6,531 nucleotides of DNA from an uncultured Bacteroidales bacterium (GTDB taxonomy: Bacteria; Bacteroidota; Bacteroidia; Bacteroidales; Paludibacteraceae), in assembly GCA_937892015.1 (NCBI GenBank), contig CALAUY010000018.1:1-6531 (forward strand), written 5' to 3'. Below the pieces are notes generated by a model that was given only the letters and a program-made list of their open reading frames with translations, ran no database searches and was not told the DNA's origin. Below are positions 1-4,678 of this stretch, piece after piece (the stretch's first letter is position 1; each line of letters starts with the position of its first letter). Made by a program: the position numbers and the translations under genes.

Positions 1-318
1 AGTAAACCCTCAGACAAAACTCCCGTCAGCCAAAAATCTCCCCAAAAAACCTATGAACTTTTTTCCTGGAATGTCAATGGCATCCGCGCCGTCCTGCGCA
101 AAAACGCTCTCCAAACTCTCCTAGAAACTTTCTCGCCCGACCTCCTCTGTCTCCAAGAAACCAAGGCAAATAAATCCCAAGTCGCAGTAGATTTTCCTGA
201 TTACGAAGAGTTTTGGAACTCCGCCGACCGCCCCGGTTATTCCGGCACCGCGACTTTCCCCAAATTCCACCCAAATTCCATCCAAATTCCACCCAAATTC
301 ACCTCAAAACCATCCTAA
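1..318 (+). pseudogene. xth: Exodeoxyribonuclease III, N-terminal fragment (5' end outside window, 3' truncated)
   Basis: Frame 1 is open from the window edge to a TAA at 316-318 (105 residues). About 17 low-complexity residues come first. The ExoIII/AP-endonuclease opening follows: FSWNVNGIRA (residues 21-30), whose first Asn corresponds to E. coli Asn7; PDLLCLQETKA (46-56), whose Glu corresponds to metal-binding E. coli Glu34; and FWNSADRPGYSGTATF (71-86). In the family this enzyme cuts abasic DNA and degrades 3' ends in base excision repair. Similarity stops at about residue 86, where the frame enters an 11-bp tandem repeat and ends. A full enzyme is about 250-270 residues, so the Asp/Asn/Asp/His catalytic residues of the later two thirds are absent, and I could not find them in other frames downstream. 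The + strand here is C- and A-rich and poor in G, unlike the genes further right. Family assignment is confident; that it is a dead fragment is inference. Confidence 0.8.
260..303. repeat. 11-bp tandem repeat, about 4 copies
   Basis: The unit CCAAATTCCAC occurs at 260-270, 271-281 (last base T), 282-292 and, degenerate, 293-303. It begins exactly where ExoIII similarity ends and supplies the aberrant C-terminus (PKFHPNSIQIPPKF) of the truncated frame. Slippage expansion, or a deletion repaired within the repeat, could explain the truncation. Confidence 0.85.
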
Positions 319-810
319 TTACACCCTCATAACCATACACCGAAGATACTGACCTCAATAATTCTATTAGCCCCGTTAGTCTTCAGTACATAATTGGCTA
401 GCTCCGCAGGAGTGCTCCCCTAAAATAGGACAGGGGGTCACGCTTGCGGTGGATGGGTATTATCATTTACAAATTCGCCAATTTACAATGTGTAAACGAT
501 ATTTGAATCCGTTTTTCGAGGTTGTATAGAGAGGGTTTAGAGCCCGTTCAGAGCCGGTTGCAAAAAGTTGTACAAACTTTTGCCAAAACGACTCGCCCTC
601 AAAAATCCAAGAGCTCAACCCAACCACCTCATTTCCAGCTACTTACAACACACTCTACGGTTTTTTCAAAAGCTTCAAAAGTTAAAACGTTCCACAATCA
701 CCTCATTTTCAACCAAATAGCCGCTCTTATTGGGCAAAAAATTGTCATACATTTTTCGAACGGTCTCTATACGGTCTCTATACGGTCTCTATACGGTCTC
801 TATACGGTCT
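319..810. other. Intergenic region with no credible gene
   Basis: This stretch lies between the ExoIII fragment (+) and the end of the PAP2 gene (-), two genes that converge. The only longer open frame (522-827, +) starts at TTG, has low-complexity composition, ends in the 11-bp repeat and resembles no protein I recognise, so it is not called. Visible structure: small hairpins at 402-412 (CTCC/GGAG) and 417-436 (CCCCT/AGGGG), a 6-bp inverted repeat TTTACA-ATG-TGTAAA at 482-496, an imperfect palindrome at 560-583, and the tandem array at 761-826. No hairpin followed by a T-run was found, so no intrinsic terminator is called. Confidence 0.6.
560..583. repeat. Imperfect 24-bp palindrome
   Basis: Centred on the GTAC at 570-573. 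The left half (GCAAAAAGTTGTAC) and the reverse complement of the right half (GCAAAAGTTTGTAC) differ at two positions. It could be a protein-binding site or a weak hairpin; nothing flanking it decides which. Confidence 0.5.
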
Positions 811-826
811 CTATACGGCCTCGCTA
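761..826. repeat. 11-bp tandem array, 5 perfect copies plus 1 degenerate
   Basis: CGGTCTCTATA is repeated perfectly at 761-771, 772-782, 783-793, 794-804 and 805-815. A degenerate sixth copy (CGGCCTCGCTA) at 816-826 lies inside the PAP2 coding region. On the minus strand the unit reads TATAGAGACCG, and the TAG in the fifth copy is the PAP2 stop codon (811-813). The units are contiguous without spacers, so this is a short tandem repeat and not a CRISPR. Confidence 0.95.
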
Positions 827-1497
827 ATACCTCTACGCCCCCTCGGAAAACGGAGCAACCTCTTCGACAAACAGAAGACGAAAACACTGACGAGAATGGC
901 CTCTGCCATACCAACGGTGACATCAAGCAAGAAATGTTGGCTGAGATAAATGCGCGAATAGCCGCCAAGCAGTGCCAACAGAAAACAGATGAGTCCGAAC
1001 CACTGACAACAGGGCAGACGCTTCTCGGCGTACAGGAACGCGCAAAGACTGAAAAAGACGAAGAAAGTGGCTGTATGTCCGGAGGGGAACGAATGCCAAC
1101 TATGCAGATGGATGCCATCAACCAACGTGTTCTGCCAAGCCGCGAAGAGGTCGGGTTGCACCTCGGCAAGTGACTCGAAGAACGTTTTCGGTCGCGGCAT
1201 ATTCAACAGATGTTTGAGTGCTTGCACTATCAGTGCCGAGAGTCCCTCAGCGACGGCAAACATGGCCGTCCAAACAGGTCGCCGGAACAACAGCGGCAGC
1301 AACATCAGCACGTACACCGGCCACTGGACAAAGAGCGTGTAGTAATGGAAAAACGTGTCGAGGAAAGGTGTGTGACGGGCGTTGAGAACCAAGTGCAACT
1401 CCGCTTTCGGAACAATGCACAACGCCGCAATCATCACCGCCAGGACGATGACCGCAACACTCAAGAAAAGGGTGTTCTGTTTGACAAACTCTTTCAT
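811..1497 (-). CDS. PAP2-family membrane phosphatase
   Basis: 228 residues, an integral membrane phosphatase of the type-2 phosphatidic acid phosphatase superfamily. All three catalytic signatures are present: K-X6-RP (K95 to R102-P103), PSGH (138-141) and SR-X5-H-X3-D (S181, R182, H188, D192). In the family the PSGH histidine is a proton donor/acceptor and the last histidine is the nucleophile. Hydrophobic stretches near residues 9-29, 57-71, 76-92, 143-156, 165-180 and 195-210 fit the usual six-helix core. Members remove phosphate from lipids such as undecaprenyl pyrophosphate, phosphatidylglycerol phosphate or lipid A; the substrate cannot be told here. The ATG at 1497 follows a good promoter by a short leader. 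The gene is transcribed away from the septum-initiator operon. Its stop and last residues fall in an 11-bp tandem array, so the C-terminal tail (after about residue 215) may have been altered. Confidence 0.93.
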   Translation of the reverse strand: MKEFVKQNTLFLSVAVIVLAVMIAALCIVPKAELHLVLNARHTPFLDTFFHYYTLFVQWPVYVLMLLPLLFRRPVWTAMFAVAEGLSALIVQALKHLLNMPRPKTFFESLAEVQPDLFAAWQNTLVDGIHLHSWHSFPSGHTATFFVFFSLCAFLYAEKRLPCCQWFGLICFLLALLGGYSRIYLSQHFLLDVTVGMAEAILVSVFVFCLSKRLLRFPRGRRGISEAV

Positions 1498-1518
1498 GTT
1501 TTTTGACTTAAACCGACT

Positions 1519-1551
1519 GCAAAATTACTGCTTTTTTCTGAATTATGCAAC
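1519..1551 (-). promoter_or_regulatory. Bacteroidota-type promoter for the PAP2 gene
   Basis: On the minus strand GTTG (1551-1548, the -33 element) is followed by 20 bases and then TAATTTTGC (1527-1519), matching the TAnnTTTG -7 consensus. The ATG at 1497 is about 21 bases downstream of the box, giving a leader of roughly 15 nt. No Shine-Dalgarno sequence is visible, as is usual in the phylum. Confidence 0.8.
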
Positions 1552-1605
1552 TTTTTATGCAAAAAAAACGCATAAAAGTGCACTTTTGGGGTGCAAAAAG
1601 TTGCA
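1546..1605. promoter_or_regulatory. Symmetrical element between divergent promoters (candidate operator)
   Basis: A perfect 11-bp inverted repeat, TGCAACTTTTT (1546-1556) with AAAAAGTTGCA (1595-1605), encloses a perfect 14-bp palindrome AAAAGTGCACTTTT (1574-1587) and a smaller TATGC/GCATA pair (1556-1560, 1570-1574). The outer arms include the -33 elements of both divergent promoters. A protein bound here could control both transcripts, but the symmetry also partly reflects two promoters of the same sequence facing away from each other. No binding protein is assigned. Confidence 0.4.
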
Positions 1606-1632
1606 AATATGAAAAAAAATCCGTAACTTTGC
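1600..1632 (+). promoter_or_regulatory. Bacteroidota-type promoter for the septum initiator-lacI-GH65-ruvC unit
   Basis: GTTG (1600-1603) is separated by 20 bases from TAACTTTGC (1624-1632). Transcription should start a few bases after 1632, leaving about 15-20 nt before the ATG at 1655. No other convincing promoter is visible before 4603, so the genes up to ruvC probably depend on it. Confidence 0.8.
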
Positions 1633-1654
1633 AGTCGATTTATGGATTTTACAG

Positions 1655-1963
1655 ATGGAACGATGGAAAAAAATATGGCAATGGATGCGTCGGTATGTGC
1701 TCAATAAGTACGTGTTGACGTTATTCGGTTTCGCCCTTATTCTCACGTTCTGCGGCGACCAATCACTCCTTAATCGCGTGAAGCGAGCGCACGAGATACG
1801 AGAGAAAGAGGCAGAGCTGAGTGCGTATCGCAACGCCATCGAAGAGACAAGCTCGCAGATTGAGCATATCAACGCCTCGACAGAGAACCTCGAACAGTTC
1901 GCCCGAGAGCAGTATTTCATGCACGCCGACAACGAGGATGTGTTTATCATTAACGAGCCATGA
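1655..1963 (+). CDS. Septum formation initiator (FtsB/DivIC-like cell-division protein)
   Basis: 102 residues with the family layout: a short basic cytoplasmic N-terminus (KK, RR in residues 1-18), one membrane helix (about 19-34), a coiled-coil segment rich in Glu, Lys and Arg (about 40-72), and the conserved C-terminal block ENLEQFAREQYFM (78-90) followed by EDVFII (94-99). In other bacteria FtsB/DivIC pairs with FtsL and FtsQ/DivIB to activate septal peptidoglycan synthesis. The upstream ATG at 1642 is in another frame, so 1655 is the start. Its TGA overlaps the ATG of the lacI-family gene by 4 bp (ATGA), implying translational coupling. Length and motifs are normal for Bacteroidota. Confidence 0.9.
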   Translation: MERWKKIWQWMRRYVLNKYVLTLFGFALILTFCGDQSLLNRVKRAHEIREKEAELSAYRNAIEETSSQIEHINASTENLEQFAREQYFMHADNEDVFIINEP

Positions 1964-2964
1964 AACGACTTACCATCAAGGATTTAGCCCGCGAGTTGGG
2001 CGTTGCTCCATCGACCGTGAGCAGGGCGTTGCAGAACAGCCACGAGATTTCGGAATCAACCCGCAACATGATAGTAGCGTACGCAAAAAAACGCAACTAC
2101 AAACCGAACATGGTTGCGTCGAGTCTGCGTACAGCCCGCAATATGACCGTCGGACTGATTATCCCCAGCGCAACGAATTTCTTCTTTGCGCGCGTACTGA
2201 AAGGTGTAGAGAAAGTGGCAGGTGATGCGGGCTACAACATCGTCATTGCCCAGACTGACGACGACCCCGAACGCGAGGTGACGGCCGTACGTGCACTGAG
2301 CACGCTACGCGTGGACGGCATACTCGGATGCCTCAACAACACCCCGACAGGGCACCAAGTGCTGCAAGAGATACTCGACGATGAGATGCCGTTAGTGCTC
2401 TTCGACCGGTTGTTATCTATCCGCTGCGACCAAGTCATCTCCGACGATTATGGCGGCGCATTCAAGGCAGTGGAGTACATGATTCACTCGGGTGCTCGAC
2501 GCGTGGCGTACTACAGCTCAACGCTCAATGAGCACACGGGATCGGAACGTTTGCGCGGGTATCGCGAGGCATTGGATAAGTACAGTATAGCGTACGACCC
2601 CAACCTGGTACTCGACTGCTCATCGCGCGAAGAGGCACTGGTGATGACACCCGATTTCATCCGCACAAGGGGTTGTCCCGACGCTATCCTTGCAGCCAAC
2701 GACCAGACAGCTGCAGGCATTCTCCACTCGGCCAAGATGCTCGGCATCAACGTGCCCAAACAGATGCAGATATGCGGGTTCAGCAACGACACCATCACAC
2801 GACACACGGACCCAATGCTCTCCACCGTGCAGCAACATGCTAAAGAGATTGGAGAAGAAGCGATGCAGCGACTCATCGCACGCATCGAACAACCGGAAAC
2901 GGCCGAACCACCACAGACTTTGGTTCTGCCAACTGACCTCATCGTGCGGGAAAGTACACACTAA
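1960..2964 (+). CDS. LacI-family transcriptional regulator
   Basis: 334 residues, full length for the family. The N-terminal helix-turn-helix covers about residues 4-24 (TIKDLARELGVAPSTVSRAL), followed by the hinge region with YKPNMVASSLR (47-57) that inserts in the operator minor groove. The periplasmic-binding-protein-like effector domain runs from about 62 to 331, with family blocks TVGLIIP (63-69), RLRGYREAL (197-205, Arg198 in the sugar-binding position), AANDQTAAG (245-253) and ICGFSND (271-277). Such proteins usually sense a sugar or sugar phosphate and repress nearby catabolic genes. The neighbour downstream is a damaged GH65-type gene, so the effector may be an alpha-glucoside such as maltose, trehalose or kojibiose; that is inference from context. 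It overlaps the septum-initiator gene by 4 bp and probably lacks its own promoter. A 7-bp tandem duplication follows its stop. Confidence 0.96.
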   Translation: MKRLTIKDLARELGVAPSTVSRALQNSHEISESTRNMIVAYAKKRNYKPNMVASSLRTARNMTVGLIIPSATNFFFARVLKGVEKVAGDAGYNIVIAQTDDDPEREVTAVRALSTLRVDGILGCLNNTPTGHQVLQEILDDEMPLVLFDRLLSIRCDQVISDDYGGAFKAVEYMIHSGARRVAYYSSTLNEHTGSERLRGYREALDKYSIAYDPNLVLDCSSREEALVMTPDFIRTRGCPDAILAANDQTAAGILHSAKMLGINVPKQMQICGFSNDTITRHTDPMLSTVQQHAKEIGEEAMQRLIARIEQPETAEPPQTLVLPTDLIVRESTH

Positions 2965-2965
2965 A

Positions 2966-2979
2966 GTTTCAAGTTTCAA
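2966..2979. repeat. 7-bp tandem duplication just after the lacI-family stop
   Basis: GTTTCAA occurs at 2966-2972 and 2973-2979, then GTTA. It fills much of the 34-bp gap between the regulator and the GH65-like gene. A TTATTTTG follows at 2980-2987 but misses the -7 consensus by one base and has no -33 partner, so no promoter is called. Confidence 0.7.
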
Positions 2980-3429
2980 GTTATTTTGAGTTTAGAGCAT
3001 GCTAGAATATAGTCCTTGGAAAATTGAGCAGCACGCGTTTGAGCCGCAGAGCGAAGTGACGACCGACGAACAGTTGGCGTTCTCGAACGGGTACATCAGT
3101 CAGTACGCCTTCTTCGAGGAGCAGTACTCAGGCGCGCGGAAAGTAGGCACGTTCGTTGAGAGTATCATGCGGGCAGACAACTCGCAACCGCTTGAGATAC
3201 CTAATCCAACGAATATCTCGTTGCGTTTAGGCGACGAGCGATTGGACCTCAACCACTGGCAAGTGGAGTCCTTCTATCGATGCCTGCACAAGGGTGAGAC
3301 GTGTCTCGAACGTCAGTTCACCGCCACTTCGCCCCACGGATACACCATCGAGGTAAGTTCGCTGCGATGCTTGAACGTGAAAAACCCGCATTTTTTGAAC
3401 CTAACGTACTCGGTACGATTCGTCAACTA

Positions 3430-3440
3430 CGAGGGCATCA
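3430..3440. repeat. 11-bp direct repeat, left copy, flanking the parE-like insert
   Basis: CGAGGGCATCA here is identical to 3585-3595. Start-to-start distance is 155 bp, exactly the length whose removal restores the GH65 frame. It encodes (Y)EGI in the GH65 frame here and (R)EGI in the topoisomerase frame at the right copy. Confidence 0.85.
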
Positions 3441-3595
3441 CCGCTTCTCGGAGGATTACTACACCTTCGTGAACGGCCAGTACACAACGGAGGGCGGCAC
3501 GCACCTGACGGCCTTCAAGGAGGCGCTCACCAAGGCGGTGAACGAATACGACCCGAAGAAGAAGTTCGACGGCGACGACGTGCGCGAGGGCATCA
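3441..3595 (+). pseudogene. parE: Inserted fragment of a type II topoisomerase B-subunit gene (parE-like)
   Basis: The inserted frame reads RFSEDYYTFVNGQYTTEGG, then THLTAFKEALTKAVNEY and a DGDDVREGI block. This matches the segment of ParE/GyrB at the junction of the GHKL ATPase and transducer domains, including the signature FVNgQ-T-GGTH-aF; the YYTFVNGQ form is closer to Bacteroidota ParE than to GyrB. About 50 of some 620 residues are present, with no start, no ATP-binding motifs and no TOPRIM domain, so it is a passive fragment. It is more GC-rich than the flanks, using GGC, GAC, AAG and CTC, as an efficiently translated gene would. The right end shares CGAGGGCATCA with the target, so the exact edges are ambiguous within 11 bp. 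GH65-like sequence resumes directly after it. Confidence 0.8.
3585..3595. repeat. 11-bp direct repeat, right copy, flanking the parE-like insert
   Basis: Second exact copy of CGAGGGCATCA (first at 3430-3440). It lies at the parE-to-GH65 junction, where homology between donor and target would allow strand switching. Confidence 0.85.
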
Positions 3596-3922
3596 TCTCG
3601 TTCATGACGCTCATCGGCGGTTCGACACACGTGGTCGATTGGTATCCGCTGCAAACATCTATAGATGACGAGGTTGCGTACATGTGGCTGCAAGCGGCCG
3701 ACAGCGACACGCAACTCTGCGCCGCACAAGGACACTCGCTGCTCAAGAACGGACAAGAACAGACAGAACGACCCATCAAAATCGACAAAAAAAACGTGCT
3801 CGGTTTTGCGTATATGACGGACGTTCGCCCCAACGACCTCTTCACCATGCAGACGAGAGTAGCCATCGTCGATTCGCGCCGTTTTGCTAAATCAGAGTTG
3901 ACAAAACGCGCCATCGAAAAAC

Positions 3923-3968
3923 TCGCAAACCATGATTGACAAACTTCGCAAACCATGATTGACAAACT
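3923..3968. repeat. 23-bp perfect tandem duplication over the GH65 end and the ruvC start
   Basis: Bases 3923-3945 and 3946-3968 are identical; each begins TCGCAAACC and ends ATGATTGACAAACT. In the presumed ancestor the GH65-like stop (TGA) and the ruvC start lay in one ATGATTGA, an overlap. The duplication separated them. Confidence 0.9.
3932..3958 (+). other. 8-codon mini-ORF created by the duplication
   Basis: ATG at 3932-3934 in the first duplicate opens MIDKLRKP and stops at TGA 3956-3958. That TGA overlaps the ruvC ATG (3955-3957) as ATGA. The GH65-like stop (3937-3939) lies inside this mini-ORF. It could relay ribosomes from the upstream gene to ruvC. Translation is unproven. Confidence 0.4.
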
Positions 3969-4530
3969 GGTTAAAGAACATACTATCTTGGGCATCGACC
4001 CGGGCACAACGTACATGGGTTACGGCGCGCTGCATACGGTGGGCGGCAAGGCCGAACCGCTCGAAATGGGCGTGCTCGACCTCCACAAAGTGGATGACCA
4101 CTATGCCAAATTGCAGAAAATATTCTTCTTTGTGCAAGAACTCATCGACCGCTTGCAACCAAGCGAAATGGCCATCGAGACCCAGTTTGTCGATAAGAAC
4201 GTGCAGACAATGCTTAAGTTGGCACACGGACAGGGCGTGGCCATTGCAGCCGCGCTGAGCAAAGATATACCTGTCAACGAGTACTCACCGATGAAGATCA
4301 AGATGGCCATCACCGGCAACGGTCACGCCTCGAAAGAGCGAGTGGCCGATATGTTGCAACGTGTGCTCAAACTCGAACCGTCGGCTCTGCCGAAGAAACT
4401 CGATGCCACCGACGCGCTCGCCATCGCGTACTGCCATTTTCTGCAACTGGGACTTCCGCTCAGCACGTCCAAACCCGTCAAGAATTGGGCCGAGTTTGCC
4501 CGACAAAATACCTCTCGAATCCACAAATGA
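3955..4530 (+). CDS. ruvC: Crossover junction endodeoxyribonuclease RuvC
   Basis: 191 residues, slightly longer than E. coli RuvC (173) through both ends. RuvC is a dimeric nuclease that cuts four-way DNA junctions symmetrically, normally after RuvAB branch migration in recombination repair. The four acidic metal ligands are visible: D15 in ILGIDPGT, E75 in AIETQF, and D150 and D153 in KLDATDALAIAYCH. Further family blocks are DKNVQTMLKLAHGQGVAIAA (80-99) and EYSPMKIKMAITGNGHASKE (109-128). The start used is the ATG in the second duplicate, directly before MIDKLVKEHTILGIDPG. The first-duplicate ATG runs into a stop after eight codons. It is the last gene of the unit starting at 1655; ruvA and ruvB are not in view. 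The gene looks intact and functional, so the damage upstream has not destroyed it. Confidence 0.97.
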   Translation: MIDKLVKEHTILGIDPGTTYMGYGALHTVGGKAEPLEMGVLDLHKVDDHYAKLQKIFFFVQELIDRLQPSEMAIETQFVDKNVQTMLKLAHGQGVAIAAALSKDIPVNEYSPMKIKMAITGNGHASKERVADMLQRVLKLEPSALPKKLDATDALAIAYCHFLQLGLPLSTSKPVKNWAEFARQNTSRIHK

Positions 4531-4540
4531 GCAAAAAAAG

Positions 4541-4585
4541 TGCGTTTTGCCTGCAAAAAACACCAAAAAAAGCAAAAAAAACGCA
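4541..4585. repeat. Inverted repeat downstream of ruvC
   Basis: TGCGTTTT (4541-4548) pairs with AAAACGCA (4578-4585) across a 29-nt A-rich loop; TTTTGC/GCAAAA (4545-4550, 4553-4558) could form a smaller stem. The T-run at 4617-4625 lies well beyond, in the next promoter spacer. It might mark the end of the ruvC transcript, but it is not a typical intrinsic terminator. Confidence 0.4.
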
Positions 4586-4602
4586 TGAAATGCAAACTTA
4601 GT

Positions 4603-4635
4603 GTTGCAAATGTCAATTTTTTTTTGTAACTTTGC
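4603..4635 (+). promoter_or_regulatory. Bacteroidota-type promoter for the AAA ATPase gene
   Basis: GTTG (4603-4606), 20 bases, then TAACTTTGC (4627-4635). The context GTTGCAAAT and TAACTTTGCA repeats that of the promoter at 1600-1632 almost exactly. The leader to the ATG at 4679 would be about 35-40 nt. Confidence 0.8.
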
Positions 4636-4678
4636 ACCGCTTTTGAAACGAACATTCTCGAAAAGCGATGTAAGATTT

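Larger units (their letters stand above)
2999..3939 (+). pseudogene. GH65 family (disaccharide phosphorylase-type) N-terminal domain gene, disrupted by a 155-bp insertion
   Basis: The first frame (2999-3440) looks like the beta-sandwich N-domain of GH65 phosphorylases: EYSPWKIEQHAF near the start, FSNGYISQYAFFEE (28-41), GTFVESI, IPNPTNISLRLGDERLDL, then LERQFTATSPHGYTIEVSSLR. Unaided it reaches a stop at 3470-3472. From 3596 the same kind of domain resumes two frames over (ISFMTLIGGS, DEVAYMWLQ, QLCAAQGHSLLKNGQ, KKNVLGFAYMTDVRPND) and ends at the TGA of 3937-3939. Removing 155 bp joins the parts into 261 residues reading YEGIISFMTLIGG across the scar. Functional GH65 enzymes are about 750-800 residues. 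Here the (alpha/alpha)6 catalytic domain and its general-acid Glu are missing, so even the repaired gene would encode only the N-domain. The end overlaps the first copy of the duplicated ruvC start. GH65 identity rests on remembered family patterns and is less certain than the frame disruption. Confidence 0.7.

Noticed and set aside
761..826. CRISPR-like array
   Set aside because: Units are 11 bp and contiguous with no spacers, and no cas gene is present.
522..827. 101-codon frame on the + strand
   Set aside because: It starts at TTG, is low complexity, resembles no family, and its C-terminus is only the translated 11-bp repeat; it also runs into the PAP2 gene on the other strand.
730..1173. 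147-codon + frame and others antiparallel to the PAP2 gene
   Set aside because: Shadow frames: the minus-strand PAP2 protein has all catalytic motifs, while these translate to Gln/Arg/Thr-rich sequence without domains.
3430..3595. Insertion sequence or transposon in the GH65-like gene
   Set aside because: The insert is pure topoisomerase coding sequence without terminal inverted repeats or transposase; the 11-bp repeat is explained by shared coding homology.
3430..3600. Programmed ribosomal frameshift joining the two GH65 frames
   Set aside because: There is no slippery sequence, and a frameshift would not remove the 155-bp foreign segment; deletion gives exact restoration instead.
3301..3939. 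Independent gene starting at GTG 3301
   Set aside because: Residues before about 3445 are the GH65-like sequence read in the wrong frame; the frame becomes meaningful only at the parE-like insert and the resumed GH65 part.
3427..4016. Long minus-strand frames (3427-3756, 3459-4016)
   Set aside because: They are antisense to the GH65/parE-like and ruvC sequence, with no recognisable domains, and result from codon bias on the + strand.
4541..4625. Intrinsic terminator after ruvC
   Set aside because: The stem is AT-rich with a 29-nt loop, and the T-run is about 30 bases away and serves as the spacer of the next promoter.
4601..4678. N-terminal extension of the ATPase (26 residues)
   Set aside because: It overlaps the -33 and -7 promoter elements, so it cannot be in the transcript from that promoter.
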